Assembly (NCBI GenBank): GCA_029721435.1
Contig: CM056574.1
Location: forward strand, 72,769,501-72,833,500
Reading direction: 5' to 3'
DNA length: 64,000 nt
DNA from: Gymnothorax reevesii
Lineage: Eukaryota > Chordata > Actinopteri > Anguilliformes > Muraenidae
A program made the translations under genes and the position numbers. Below, in pieces: positions 46,105-55,767 of this stretch. The notes beneath the pieces were generated by a model. That model did not search any database. It was not told the origin of the DNA and saw only the letters and a program-made list of their open reading frames with translations. Each line of letters opens with the position of its first letter. The stretch's first letter is position 1.

Positions 46105-49104
46105 CTAATCATAGGCTTGACTAAAAAGATAAGTTTTCAGCCTACTCTTGAAGACAGAGAGTGTGTCCGAAGCCCTAATTTGTCTTGGGAGATTGTTCCA
46201 TAGAATTGGTGCTTTATAAGAGAATGCTCTGCCTCCAATTGTAACTCTAGATATATTTGGAATTTTCAAGTAGTCAGCACCTTGTGAACGAAGTAATCTT
46301 GGTGGGGAGTAAGGAATGAGAAGACTGCAAAGATATTCCGGGGCCAAGTCATTTAAGGCTTTGTAAGTTAGTAATAGTATTTTGTACTCAATTCTAAATT
46401 TTACAGGCAGCCAATGAAGATTTTTGAGCACCGGGCTAATATGATCATATTTCTTAGTCCTAGTCAGAACCCTAGCTGCAGCATTCTGCACTAATTGAAG
46501 ACGTTTCAGGGCTGAGCTAGTGCAACCAGACAGTAAGACATTGCAATAGTCCAGCCGAGAAGAGACAAATGCGTGAACCAATTTTTCAGCATCTTTAAGA
46601 GACAACATTTTTCTAAGTTTAGATATGTTTCGAAGATGGAAAAAAGCCACTCGGATGATATTGTTGATGTGAGCCTGGAAAGAGAGTTCTGAATCAAGAG
46701 TCACACCAAGGTTTTTAACGACAGCTCTGGCAGAAACAGAGAGGTCATCTAAGTTAAGAGAGAACTTAACGAATGAGTCTCTAAGACATTTGGGACCCAG
46801 TACCAATATTTCAGTCTTATCTGGGTTTAGTGAAAGAAAATTTTGCGTCATCCAAGCTTTAACAGCTTTCAGACACATCTCTAATCTAGAAACCGGATCA
46901 TTTTCACCCGGTTTAAAGGATATATAGAGCTGCGTGTCGTCTGCATAGCAATGGTATTTAACATCAAGTGTACTTATGATATTTCCAAGCGGAAGCATGT
47001 ATAGTGAAAAAAGCAAAGGGCCCAGAACAGATCCTTGAGGTATTCCAAAGTTAACCCTGGAATACTCTGAACACTTGTTATTTACCCGGACAAACTCAGA
47101 TCTATCAGACAAATAAGACTTAAACCAAGAAAGGGCAAGTCCAGAAATACCAGCTAATTTTTCCAACCTACGAAGAAGAATATGGTGGTCTACTGTATCA
47201 AAGGCGGCACTTAAATCGAGAAGGACGAGAACAGAAATGCGGCCTCTATCCATAGAGAGAAGCAGATCATTTACTACAACAGTGAGGGCTGTTTCGGTGC
47301 TGTGATGCTTTCTATAGGCAGACTGAAAACTGTCAAAAACCTCATTAGTTTGCAGGAAAGAAGAGAGCTGTTGGGCAACACATTTTTCAAGGATCTTAGA
47401 TAAAAATGTGAGGTTTGAGATTGGCCTATAATTGGCTAGGACTGTGGGATCCAAATCTGGTTTTTTAAGCAGCGGCTTGATTTCTGCCATCTTAAATGAA
47501 GTGGGAACAATACCTGAAATCAAAGAAGAATTAATTATGTGAAGAATTGGGCCGCCAAGAATGGGCAGGAGTTCTTTCATTAGCTTTGTGGGAATGGGAT
47601 CCAAGATACAAGTAGATGATTTGGAAGTAACAACTAATTTGGCTAGTTCACTCAGGGATATAGGAGAAAGGGACTCAAACTGGTTTGTGTGTAATGTGCA
47701 AGACTCCATATCATGAGAAACGCCATCGCAAACTGGTAAGGAAGCAGTGATCTTCTCTCTAATTCCAATAATTTTGCCATTAAAGAAATTTAAAAAATCA
47801 TCACTGCTGCAAGAGACTGGAATTTGAGGGTTACTTGCAGCATGATTGTTAGTTAACTTAGCCACGGTTTTGAACAGAAATCGAGAATTATTTTTATTTT
47901 CCTGCATGAGATTTGAAAAGTAACAGGACCTTGCACAAGAAAGAGCATGCTTATATGCAACAAGGCTCTCTTTCCAAGCACTATGGAATACCTGGAATTT
48001 AGTGGAGCGCCATTTCCGTTCTAGATGATGAGATTTTTGCTTTAGTGTCCTTGTCTGGTCAGTGTACCATGGGGCTGGCCTCTTCTTCTGAGTAATCTTT
48101 TTATATTTCAGTGGCGCGACTACATTAAGGGTACAACGGAGAGCATCAGCAAACTTTTCTGCGGTATCGTCAATAGAGGAGGCACTGACTGGATGCTCAA
48201 AATAAGATGGGAAAACCTCAGTGAATTTTGTAGAAGTTGTTGCAGTAAAAGTACGACCAGTGTACATCCTAGTTTCTAACAATGCAGGGTGGGTCAATTG
48301 TAAGCAGAAGGTGATAAGAAAATGGTCAGACAAACTGGGATTATGTGAATGAATCCTGACCGGCCCAATGTTAATGCCAAAGCTTAAGATCAGGTCTAAA
48401 GTATGACCATGAAAATGAGTTGGGCCAACAACACTCTGAGCGAAGCCAACTGACTCCAAAATGTTAGTGAATGCGGATGTTCGAGAATCATCTGTCCTCT
48501 CAAAGTGCAGGTTAAAGTCGCCCAATATAACTATTCTATCATAGCTTAAAACTAAGTCTGAAAGGAATTCTGAAAAATCTTGAATAAAGGCAGAGTAAAG
48601 GCCAGGGGGCCTGTAGACTGTCACCAAAGCTAAAGGGTGATCAGAGGCAGGGCCGGCACCTATATCCAGCACTGAAAAATTCATCGCTAAAACCTCAAAT
48701 GTATCAAATTTATACTGTAGTTTTGGCACTGAGTGAATGGAATCACTATAAATAGCTGCAACACCACCACCTCTCCGGCCCAGGCGGGGGTTTTGAGTGT
48801 ATATAAACCCAGGTGGAGATGCTTCATTCAAGGATACGTTTTCATCTGGTCTCAGCCATGTTTCTGTGAGACATAGTATGTCAAGATAACAATCAGAGAT
48901 TAATTCGTTCACAAGAGCTGCTTTAGAGTTCAAGGATCTAATATTTAATAGACCAATTTTGAGAGAATATTTATTCATTGGTAGATTGATACAGTTGGTG
49001 TTAATGCAAATCAAGTTTTTGTGATGTACTCCGCGATTCTTCTTTCTTAATTTAATTGGAATTCGAGGAACAGACACAATCTCTATAGGGTTTGACCTAA
49101 TCAA
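46105..49104 (-). CDS. LINE ORF2, copy B: APE-type endonuclease and reverse transcriptase
   Basis: A 999-codon open frame with every motif seen in copy A: Asn54, Glu81, GDFN at 195-198, LSDH at 258-261, Asp630 and YADD at 720-723. It carries His359, Ser526 and Ser659 where copy A has Arg, Phe and Pro. The frame is open from directly after the ORF1 TGA at 49153-49155, in the same frame as ORF1, and contains no ATG until codon 43 (48978). Translation could therefore start by reinitiation at that ATG, which keeps the whole endonuclease domain, or by readthrough of the UGA. The product would act in target-primed reverse transcription together with the element RNA. No RNase H domain is visible, as usual for CR1/L2. 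Confidence 0.93.
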   Translation of the reverse strand: MIRSNPIEIVSVPRIPIKLRKKNRGVHHKNLICINTNCINLPMNKYSLKIGLLNIRSLNSKAALVNELISDCYLDILCLTETWLRPDENVSLNEASPPGFIYTQNPRLGRRGGGVAAIYSDSIHSVPKLQYKFDTFEVLAMNFSVLDIGAGPASDHPLALVTVYRPPGLYSAFIQDFSEFLSDLVLSYDRIVILGDFNLHFERTDDSRTSAFTNILESVGFAQSVVGPTHFHGHTLDLILSFGINIGPVRIHSHNPSLSDHFLITFCLQLTHPALLETRMYTGRTFTATTSTKFTEVFPSYFEHPVSASSIDDTAEKFADALRCTLNVVAPLKYKKITQKKRPAPWYTDQTRTLKQKSHHLERKWRSTKFQVFHSAWKESLVAYKHALSCARSCYFSNLMQENKNNSRFLFKTVAKLTNNHAASNPQIPVSCSSDDFLNFFNGKIIGIREKITASLPVCDGVSHDMESCTLHTNQFESLSPISLSELAKLVVTSKSSTCILDPIPTKLMKELLPILGGPILHIINSSLISGIVPTSFKMAEIKPLLKKPDLDPTVLANYRPISNLTFLSKILEKCVAQQLSSFLQTNEVFDSFQSAYRKHHSTETALTVVVNDLLLSMDRGRISVLVLLDLSAAFDTVDHHILLRRLEKLAGISGLALSWFKSYLSDRSEFVRVNNKCSEYSRVNFGIPQGSVLGPLLFSLYMLPLGNIISTLDVKYHCYADDTQLYISFKPGENDPVSRLEMCLKAVKAWMTQNFLSLNPDKTEILVLGPKCLRDSFVKFSLNLDDLSVSARAVVKNLGVTLDSELSFQAHINNIIRVAFFHLRNISKLRKMLSLKDAEKLVHAFVSSRLDYCNVLLSGCTSSALKRLQLVQNAAARVLTRTKKYDHISPVLKNLHWLPVKFRIEYKILLLTYKALNDLAPEYLCSLLIPYSPPRLLRSQGADYLKIPNISRVTIGGRAFSYKAPILWNNLPRQIRASDTLSVFKSRLKTYLFSQAYD

Positions 49105-49152
49105 CGGTTTATCAAAGCTGAATGTCAGGAATTTAGATTTAACTCTCTGCAG

Positions 49153-50067
49153 TCAATTACGACAATTTAAGTCGTAGGCCAGATTTCTCGACAGAAGTGC
49201 AGTGCCCTCACGAGATGGGTGAACACCGTCCCTCCTCAAAAGACCGGGTCTTCGCCGGAAAGCTCGCCAATTGTCCACGAAACCGACGTTATTATCTACG
49301 CACCACTCAGACAACCAGCGATTGAGCGAGTCCAATCTACTGTACATTTCATCACTACATCGGATCGGGTACGGACCAGAGAAAGTCACTGACCGTGACA
49401 TCTTTCGAGCTTGGGCACAGGCCGACTTAAAACTGCTCTTTGTGATCTCCGATTGTCGTAATCGAATATCATTCGTACCGGCGTGGATAATAATTTTGGA
49501 GAACTTGCGTTTGCCCTGATCGAGTAATTTCAGATTCGCCTCGATATCAGTCACACGAGCGCCAGGAATACAGCTCACTGTGGTCGCCGGTTTAAACACC
49601 CTTACATCTCTAACAATGGAATCCCCGATAATTAGTGACTTTTCCGGTACTCGTTCATCTGGCTCCAATTCTTCGAGGGGAGCAAATGAATTAAACAGTT
49701 TAACGGGAGAGGTACTGGGTGGCTGCACAAGTTTCTTTCCCTTACGTTTACCTCGAACTGTTACAAACACATCACGCTGTGAAGAAGCTGCCGCAGCAGG
49801 TAAGGAACGAGAAACCGAAAGAGAACTGACATTTACACTCGTTTCAGGCTGGACCAAGAAAGAATCAATGAAATCCTCATTCGACCTAATGTTCTGCAGC
49901 GTTTCTATGCGATCTTCCAGCTGTAAAAGCTTTTCAGTTAAGCTAGCACATGAGATACATTTCTTGCAAATGAAAGAGCCACTAAGCGCAGAGGAGTCGT
50001 AACAAAACATATTACACTCAGAGCACAAGACAGGAAAAGAGGTCGGCGAACAAGGGGAAGCCATCAT
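49153..50067 (-). CDS. LINE ORF1, copy B: Cys-rich (PHD-like) finger and SGNH esterase
   Basis: The start chosen is the ATG at 50067 (MMASPCSP), giving 304 residues. The open frame continues upstream to 50133, but its only earlier ATG (50127) lies in satellite DNA beyond the element's end. In numbering of the full 326-codon frame, Cys28, 37, 40, 44, 56, 59 and 62 form a compact Cys-rich finger, followed by a likely coiled coil (about 64-82, SLTEKLLQLEDRIETLQ). A basic KRKGKK stretch sits near 129. The esterase domain has GDS at 170-172, GTND at 219-222 and DGVH at 302-305, the Ser, Asn and Asp/His blocks of SGNH hydrolases. CR1/L2 elements are known to carry ORF1 proteins with esterase and PHD-type domains; what the esterase acts on is not established. 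The stop is TGA, followed by C and in frame with ORF2. Confidence 0.9.
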   Translation of the reverse strand: MMASPCSPTSFPVLCSECNMFCYDSSALSGSFICKKCISCASLTEKLLQLEDRIETLQNIRSNEDFIDSFLVQPETSVNVSSLSVSRSLPAAAASSQRDVFVTVRGKRKGKKLVQPPSTSPVKLFNSFAPLEELEPDERVPEKSLIIGDSIVRDVRVFKPATTVSCIPGARVTDIEANLKLLDQGKRKFSKIIIHAGTNDIRLRQSEITKSSFKSACAQARKMSRSVTFSGPYPIRCSDEMYSRLDSLNRWLSEWCVDNNVGFVDNWRAFRRRPGLLRRDGVHPSREGTALLSRNLAYDLNCRN

Positions 50068-50121
50068 GGTTATTAACTTACGTTTGTAGGATGCCGCGTC
50101 GCCCAAGTCCAAGTTCACCTC

Positions 50122-50811
50122 ACGCATATTCACTCCAATTCAGTCATATTGTCACAATTCACTCAAGTTTGTCACTTTCCCACTAAGTTACACACAGAAA
50201 GGATATTTTTGACAAGAAAAAACTAAAAAAAAGAAAGTTTTTGAAAAAGTGCATATCTTCACTTCAGAAGCTTATATTCACTTCCAAATGGCCATACAAG
50301 CACATTGGACCAATCGATACCATGTAAGCATTGCACTGTGATCTGAAGCTGTTCCCAGGCCAGAAACACGCTCAGATTCACGTTCTGAGCTTAAAACCTC
50401 AAAGAAGCATGTTTTCATGAAAGTGCGTATAGCCACAGTTTCAGCGCTCTAGCTCGCTTTCTTACAGAGATAAACGCATATTCACTCCAATTCAGTCATA
50501 TTGTCACAATTCACTCAAGTTTGTCACTTTCCCACTAAGTTACACACAGAAAGGACATTTTTGACAAGAAAAAACTAAAAAAAAGAAAGTTTTTGAAAAA
50601 GTACATATCTTCACTTCAGAAGCTTATATTCACTTAAAATTGGCCATAAAAGCCATTGGACCAAACGATACCATATACGCATTGCATTGTGATCTGAAGC
50701 TGTTCCCAGGCCAGAAACACGCTCAGATTCACGTTCTGAGCTTAAAACCTCAAAGAAGCGTGTTTCCATGAAAGTGCGTATAGCCACAGTTTCAGCGCTC
50801 TTGCTCGCTTT
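50122..50811. repeat. 351-bp satellite between LINE copy B and the gypsy element (about 2 monomers)
   Basis: Almost two monomers. The first belongs to the segmental duplication. The second is the CATAAAAGCCATTGG type (about 50645) also seen near 23323, 29295, 60507 and 62610. It stops at CTCGCTTT, where the LTR retrotransposon has inserted. Confidence 0.95.
50807..50811. repeat. Target-site duplication GCTTT, left
   Basis: GCTTT immediately precedes the LTR at 50812 and recurs immediately after the other LTR at 56805-56809. Five base pairs is usual for Ty3/gypsy integrases. Uninterrupted monomers read CTCGCTTTCTTACAG, so a single copy existed before insertion. Confidence 0.88.
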
Positions 50812-51041
50812 TGATATGGGATCAGTAAGACACCAGATGCGGGGAGAAGGGAATGAGGATTTATTAATAAACAAAACAAAACAGGCACGAGGGCCAACAA
50901 AAAACTTGGCCCAAAGGGTTGCAAAAAACAAACTGAGGTAAGCTACACAGAGCTATAAAACAATAAATGCAAAAAGGCAAAAAACAAAAGGCACTGGAAA
51001 CTCCAGGCGAGAAGATCAAGAAAAATAAATAACAAGACTAA

Positions 51042-51074
<33 letters not shown>

Positions 51075-51835
51075 CAAAACAAGAGGCTAGGACGAGATAC
51101 TAGGGAACCTGACAAGAACTTGGCTAAACGAGACGCGACTAGAAACAAACTTGAGACACTGTCTGCCAGCCAACTTCCACCGCATCCAGATAAAGGCTTG
51201 GAAATCATGACATGAGGGGTAACACCTGGAGAGAGAGAAACAAGAGGCATGGCAAGATCAAGACATGGACAGAGATTGGATGACATGACCTGCTCATTAA
51301 GAGAATGAGCGTGCTCAGCTTAAGTACCAATTAAGTATGCAGTTTGGAAGCAAGCATGAATGTTAAGAACAGAAAAGCACAGCAAGATCTTGAAATAGCA
51401 AAGCAGGAATCATGACAATAAACTCCCTGTCTAAATTAGTAGTATTAGTAATGTGCCTATCTAAGAATTACACCAACCCAGTGAGTGTTAGTAAATGTTA
51501 GTAACTTAAAAACAGTTAATTGCCAATTAAGCTTAGAGAGCCCCGAATCAGCACAGCATGGAAGGAAGGGGAAATACCAAAGCCAACCATAGCTCAGAAA
51601 TGTGCAACAACGAAGGCACGGGGCGGAACGCAGACAAGCGGTGGAGTGGCATGGCAGACCTGGCAAGAACAAAAACATGGAAAAGTAAAAACATGGACAT
51701 GGAAACATGAAATGCAAAAACTGTGACATGAACAATGAACTATGAAACTATGAACTATGGAATCTTGATACATGAAACTGTTAAAACCATGAATAATACT
51801 GTTCTGGCCAAAGGCCAGAACCCTGGAACACAACA
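50812..51835 (-). repeat. 3' LTR (1024 bp)
   Basis: Left LTR, identical to the right LTR over 1024 bp except AATATAAATA near 51041 where the other has AATATATATA. It contains an (AT)n run at about 51041-51074 and a minus-strand AATAAA at 50860-50865. By the predicted transcript start, U3 would be 51165-51835 and R plus U5 50812-51164. Confidence 0.95.
50860..50865 (-). promoter_or_regulatory. Candidate polyadenylation signal in the 3' LTR
   Basis: The minus strand reads AATAAA here, about 49 nt before the LTR's end, a sensible place for ending R. The same hexamer occurs in the 5' LTR at 55829-55834. A six-base match alone is weak evidence. Confidence 0.4.
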
Positions 51836-51838
51836 GTA

Positions 51839-51848
51839 CCCCCCCCTT
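51839..51848 (-). other. Polypurine tract of the gypsy element
   Basis: The minus strand reads AAGGGGGGGG, three bases before the start of the 3' LTR. A purine run at this place primes plus-strand DNA synthesis in LTR retroelements. The position is exactly right; the length of ten is normal. Confidence 0.8.
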
Positions 51849-52177
51849 ACAAAAGCGGCACCTGACGCGGACAAAAAACACCAATAACTAAAATACATGA
51901 AGCCGCACAAAACTAAATACAAATACCACAAGACAAATAACTAAGTAAATACTATGGACAAAAATCCTAAGACACAAAACACCTAACCAAGAAACAGGAC
52001 AACAAGAAACACTAAACATAGACAAGATTACTTGGGGTCTCCAGCAAGCTGGGGCTAAGGCTTAGGCTATGGGAATGGGGTGATGGTTATGGCTTGAGGC
52101 TATGGTTTGGGGCTATGGCTATGGCTATGGCTTGGACTTGGGACTATGGTTATGGCTAGGCTTGGCTTGAGCTATGG
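51849..52177 (-). other. 3' untranslated region of the gypsy element
   Basis: About 330 bp between the stop of the chromodomain frame and the polypurine tract. The left half is A-rich on the plus strand with no recognisable coding content; the right half is a run of short GGCTATGG-like repeats. Confidence 0.6.
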
Positions 52178-52192
52178 CTATGGCTTGGGGTG
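52045..52192. repeat. Short GGCTATGG / GGCTTGG tandem repeat
   Basis: About 150 bp of imperfect GGCTATGGCT, GGCTTGG and GGTTATGG units on the plus strand. The stop of the chromodomain frame (52178) lies inside it, so the last residues of that protein are encoded by the repeat. It is probably a slippage-prone microsatellite. Confidence 0.75.
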
Positions 52193-52825
52193 TGACTGGT
52201 GGTAGTCACGGATGAGAGATTTGTCTAGGATGTGCCTGGCCGGGACCCAGGAACGCTCTTCTGGGCCGTACCCCTCCCAATCCACGAGGTACTGGAGGCC
52301 CCGGCCCCTCCGTCGGCAATCCAGTAGAGCTTTGACTGTGTAGGCCTCCCCTCCGTCGATGAGCCGAGGAGGAGGCGGAGGCTCAGGTGGGGGCATGAGG
52401 GGGGAGGTGGCAACAGGCCTCAGGCGTGAGACGTGGAATACTGGGTGGAGCCGTCGCATGGTGGATGGGAGCTTGAGCCGGACAGCAGTGGGGCTGATGA
52501 TCCTCTGGATGGGGAAAGGACCCAGGAAGCGAGGAGCCAGCTTGCGGCTTTCCACCCGGAGTGGGATGTCCTGCGCCGCTAACCAGACCTTCTGGCCGAC
52601 CCGATAGTGAGGGGCTGGGCGCCGACGCTTGTCTGCCGTGGTCTTCATCGTCTTACCCGCCCGAACCAAGGCGCGGCGAGCAGACAGCCACACACGGCGA
52701 CACCGCCGGATGAATGCCCCGGCTGAAGGCACCCCGACTTCCTCCTCCTGGCTGGGGAACAGTGGAGGCTGGTAGCCCATACAGCACTCGAAGGGGGAGA
52801 GGCCGGAGGCACACGTTGTTGACAA
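52178..52825 (-). pseudogene. Integrase C-terminal remnant with GPF motif and chromodomain
   Basis: An open frame of 215 codons whose first codon is TTG, so it has no credible start of its own. It overlaps the end of the Gag-Pol frame and lies in a different frame. It opens with [18 protein letters not shown], the segment that follows the catalytic core in chromovirus integrases. The RVGQKVWL and LGPFPI (101-106) motifs of the GPY/F module follow, then [10 protein letters not shown] chromodomain lies at about 161-209 with the aromatic positions Tyr162, Trp183 and Trp193, plus the YLVDWEGY motif. In related elements the chromodomain steers integration to marked heterochromatin. Here it could only be made by frameshifting, so it is a remnant left by the deletion near 52811-52840. 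Confidence 0.87.
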
Positions 52826-55751
52826 AACATGTTCTGGGCAGAATGGAGCTGGGCTCTCCCTTGGCCGAGGAAGCGTCGAAACGCCTGGAGAGCGCGTCAG
52901 CCTTGGTATTCTTGGACCCCGGCCTGTAGGCCAGGGAGAAGTTGAACCGGTCGAAAAAGAGAGCCCATCTGGCTTGTCTGGGTGTCAACCTCTTGGCAGA
53001 ACGGAGGTACTCTAGGTTTTTATGGTCCGTCCAGACCAGGAACGGAACCCTTGCCCCCTCAAGCCAGTGCCTCCATTCCTCCAGGGCCAGTTTCACCGCC
53101 AGCAGCTCCCGGTTCCCGACGTCGTAGTTGGACTCCGCAGGCGTCAGCCGGTGGGAGTAGAACGCGCACGGGTGTACCTTCTGATCATTGCTGGATCTTT
53201 GAGATAGCACCGCACCAACCCCGACATTGGAGGCATCCACCTCCACAATGAACTGCTTGGCGGGGTCGGGGGTGGTGAGGATGGGCGCGGTGGTGAAGCG
53301 CCTCTTCAGCTCACAGAAGGTCACCTCGGCTTGCGGAGTCCAACGGAATGGCACCTTGATGGAGGTAAGGGCCGTTAGGGGAGCTGCCACGGTGCTGTAG
53401 TTCCTGACGAATCGCCTATAGAAATTGGCGAATCCCAGGAAGCTCTGTAGGGCCTTGCGGTCCTTGGGTGCGGGCCAGTCCACCACAGCCTTGACCTTCT
53501 CCTCGTCCATGCCCAGGTGGTTAGGGGAGATGACGTGCCCCAGGAAGGAGGTAGTGGTGGTGCTGAACTCGCATTTCTCAGCCTTGACAAAGAGGCGGTT
53601 CTCGAGGAGGCGGCGGAGCACCTGGCGAACATGGTTTGTGTGCTCCGTCTTGTCCCGGGAGAAGATCAGGATGTCGTCAAGGTAGACATAGACGAACCTC
53701 CCAATCATGTCGCCGAGCACATCATTCACCAAGTTCTGGAACACTGCGGGCGCGTTAGTCAGGCCGAATGGAACCACCAGGTACTCCCAGTGGCCGCTAG
53801 GGGTGTTGAAAGCGGTCTTCCATTCGTCGCCCTCCCTGATGCGCAGGAGGTGGTAGGCATTCCGCAGGTCCAGCTTGGTGAATATGGCCGCCCCCTGGAT
53901 GACATCAAATGCCGAGGACATCAGTGGAAGCGGGTAGCGGTTCCTGACCGTGATCTTATTGAGCCCTCGGTAATCGATGCAGGGGCGCAGGGAGCCATCC
54001 TTCTTCTTCACAAAGAAGAAGCCTGCCCCCGCGGGAGAGGAGGATGGACGGATGATGCCAGCTGCAAGGGACTCCCGGATGTACTTGTCCATGGCCCCCC
54101 TCTCTGGCTCAGACAAGGCGAAGACACGCCCCCTAGGGGGTGCTGTACCAGGCTGGAGGTCAATAGCACAGTCATATGGCCGGTGCGGGGGCAGAGACAC
54201 CGCACGGGACTTGCTGAAGACAGCCGCCAGGTCATGGTATTCAGGAGGCACTCTGGAGACGTCTGGCTTCCCCTCGGAAGCTGGTCCATCCGCCGAACAG
54301 GAGGGTCGGGAGTCGAGGAGGCAGCTGGCCGAACAGGAGGGACTCCACTCCCGCACCTCATGGCGGGCCCAGTCAATCACCGGCCCATGTAACGCCAACC
54401 ACGGATGACCCAGGACAATGGGAGAGCGGGGTGTCTCGGTCACGAACAGCCGGACCTGTTCGTGGTGGTTGCCTGACGCCAGCAGCTGGATGGCAATGGT
54501 CTGGTAGCACACCTTAGCAAGGGGTTGCCCACCCAGCCCTGAGATGGACAATGGGCTGGGAAGTTGGGAGAGGGGAACCCCCCACTCGGCGGCAGCTCTG
54601 GCGTCAATGAAGCTCTCCTCAGCTCCTGAGTCAATGAGGGCGGTGGTCTTGCGAGAGCAGCCCTCCCAGGTCAGGGTCACCGGGATGCAGGTCCGGCGGT
54701 AGGAGGAGGTTTCCTTGGCTGAAGCACCCACTAGTACTCCTCCAGACGCTAGTGGGCGTTGTCTTGATGGACAGCCTCGGACCGCATGACCCTGCTGGCC
54801 GCAGTAAAAACACGCCCCCGACCTCCTTCTCCGTTGGCGCTCCTCCTGGGTGAGCCGGGACCTCCCGATCTCCAAGGGAGATGCCTCTCCAGGAGAGAGT
54901 GTGGTGGCGTCCCCCCTCGGCTGGTCCTGAGGCGACGCGCGATCAGGGCACGGGGGTTGGATCTGGCCAGAGGGGGTAGAGCGTCGGCCAGGGCCAAGGG
55001 TGAGCGCCCTCTCCTCCAGGCGGCTGTCGATGCGCAGGGCCAGGTCTATAAGGGCCTCTGGAGACTCAGGGATCTCACAGAAGAGCAGTCGGTCTTTGAC
55101 TGGTTCGGACAGCCCCTGGAGGAACACGTCACACAGCGCCTCCCTGCTCCAGCCTGACGTGGCTGCCACCGTCTGAAAATCGATGGCGTAGTCCGCCACC
55201 GATCTCCTCCCCTGCCTCATCCTCAGCAGCTCCCGTCCTGCGGCTCTCCCCTGCCTGGAGCGGTCAAAGACACGCAGTAGCTCCTCCGCCAAGGCCCGGT
55301 AGGTGGTAGTGCAGGGCTGCCGAGCCTGCCATGCGGCAGTTCCCCACAAGCGAGCCCGCCCCGTCAGCTGGGAGAGGACGAAGGCGACTCGGGCCGGCTC
55401 TGAGGCGAAGGTAGAGGGCTGCAGAGCGAAACACATCTCACAGGAGGTGAGAAAAGCCCTGCAGAACCCTGGTTCTCCACCGTACCTTTCGGGCGGTGGA
55501 AGGCAGGGCTCAGGACCAGGGTGGACAGCTGGCTGCAGCTGAGGTGCTTCTGCGCCGGGCTGGCGCACAGGGGTGACGGGTGGCTGGTGTGCTGCAGGAG
55601 CCCGGGGCTGGACAGCTGGCATGATGGGACCCAGGCTGGGACTTGCCCGGGGAAGGCTGGCCTTCAGTGTGGCCAGCGCAGCTGTCAGCTCCTGGATCTG
55701 CTGCCGTTGATGTAGCAGCTCAGCCTCTCGCTGGGCGATCCTGCACTCCAT
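52653..55751 (-). CDS. Gag-Pol polyprotein (Gag, protease, reverse transcriptase, RNase H), truncated before integrase
   Basis: A 1032-codon frame from an ATG (55749-55751) 29 nt after the 5' LTR. Residues 1-32 look like a coiled coil. About 85-245 resemble the sushi/PEG10-type Gag capsid ([18 protein letters not shown]). A zinc knuckle [14 protein letters not shown] spans 314-327. The protease site is DSGA at 374-377. Reverse transcriptase has LDLRNAYH with Asp628 and YLDD at 690-693. RNase H has Asp839, Glu882, Asp909 and Asp952. Gag and Pol are fused with no stop or frameshift between them, unlike many relatives. After about residue 976 (SSILPRTCF) the frame runs into unrelated codons and ends at 52653, because the zinc-binding and DDE parts of integrase have been deleted. 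Enzymes up to RNase H look intact. Confidence 0.93.
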   Translation of the reverse strand: MECRIAQREAELLHQRQQIQELTAALATLKASLPRASPSLGPIMPAVQPRAPAAHQPPVTPVRQPGAEAPQLQPAVHPGPEPCLPPPERYGGEPGFCRAFLTSCEMCFALQPSTFASEPARVAFVLSQLTGRARLWGTAAWQARQPCTTTYRALAEELLRVFDRSRQGRAAGRELLRMRQGRRSVADYAIDFQTVAATSGWSREALCDVFLQGLSEPVKDRLLFCEIPESPEALIDLALRIDSRLEERALTLGPGRRSTPSGQIQPPCPDRASPQDQPRGDATTLSPGEASPLEIGRSRLTQEERQRRRRSGACFYCGQQGHAVRGCPSRQRPLASGGVLVGASAKETSSYRRTCIPVTLTWEGCSRKTTALIDSGAEESFIDARAAAEWGVPLSQLPSPLSISGLGGQPLAKVCYQTIAIQLLASGNHHEQVRLFVTETPRSPIVLGHPWLALHGPVIDWARHEVREWSPSCSASCLLDSRPSCSADGPASEGKPDVSRVPPEYHDLAAVFSKSRAVSLPPHRPYDCAIDLQPGTAPPRGRVFALSEPERGAMDKYIRESLAAGIIRPSSSPAGAGFFFVKKKDGSLRPCIDYRGLNKITVRNRYPLPLMSSAFDVIQGAAIFTKLDLRNAYHLLRIREGDEWKTAFNTPSGHWEYLVVPFGLTNAPAVFQNLVNDVLGDMIGRFVYVYLDDILIFSRDKTEHTNHVRQVLRRLLENRLFVKAEKCEFSTTTTSFLGHVISPNHLGMDEEKVKAVVDWPAPKDRKALQSFLGFANFYRRFVRNYSTVAAPLTALTSIKVPFRWTPQAEVTFCELKRRFTTAPILTTPDPAKQFIVEVDASNVGVGAVLSQRSSNDQKVHPCAFYSHRLTPAESNYDVGNRELLAVKLALEEWRHWLEGARVPFLVWTDHKNLEYLRSAKRLTPRQARWALFFDRFNFSLAYRPGSKNTKADALSRRFDASSAKGEPSSILPRTCFVNNVCLRPLPLRVLYGLPASTVPQPGGGSRGAFSRGIHPAVSPCVAVCSPRLGSGG

Positions 55752-55767
55752 CCCGCTGGTGTCTGGG

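Larger units (their letters stand above)
45069..50121 (-). mobile_element. CR1/L2-type LINE, copy B (both ORFs open)
   Basis: Exact-length partner (5053 bp) of copy A, carried here by the 8567-bp duplication rather than by a new insertion, because the satellite flanks on both sides match those of copy A. ORF1 and ORF2 are uninterrupted and the 3' tail is present, so on sequence alone this copy could encode its full set of proteins. The 5' end lies only 54 bp before the first element-derived ATG. Either the element has a very short leader or it is slightly 5'-truncated; a search for other family members would decide. Confidence 0.92.
42475..50600. repeat. Segmental duplication copy B
   Basis: Second copy of the unit at 33908-42000. 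I found roughly a dozen substitutions over 8.1 kb, including 43890 (GCTGTTCCC against GCTCTTCCC in A), 44847 (GTGCTTATC against GTGCATATC) and five in the LINE reading frames. The low divergence means the duplication is recent and happened after the LINE inserted. An assembly duplication is possible but less likely, given differences spread over the whole unit. Confidence 0.92.

Noticed and set aside
37538..49104. Two independent LINE insertions at the same site
   Set aside because: Both flanks, including private satellite variants up to 2.6 kb away, match between the copies, so duplication of one insertion is the simpler explanation.
53517..54392. 291-codon plus-strand open frame, and several shorter ones, across the gypsy element
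   Set aside because: They are antisense shadows in GC-rich DNA opposite the reverse transcriptase and protease codons; no motif is recognisable in them.
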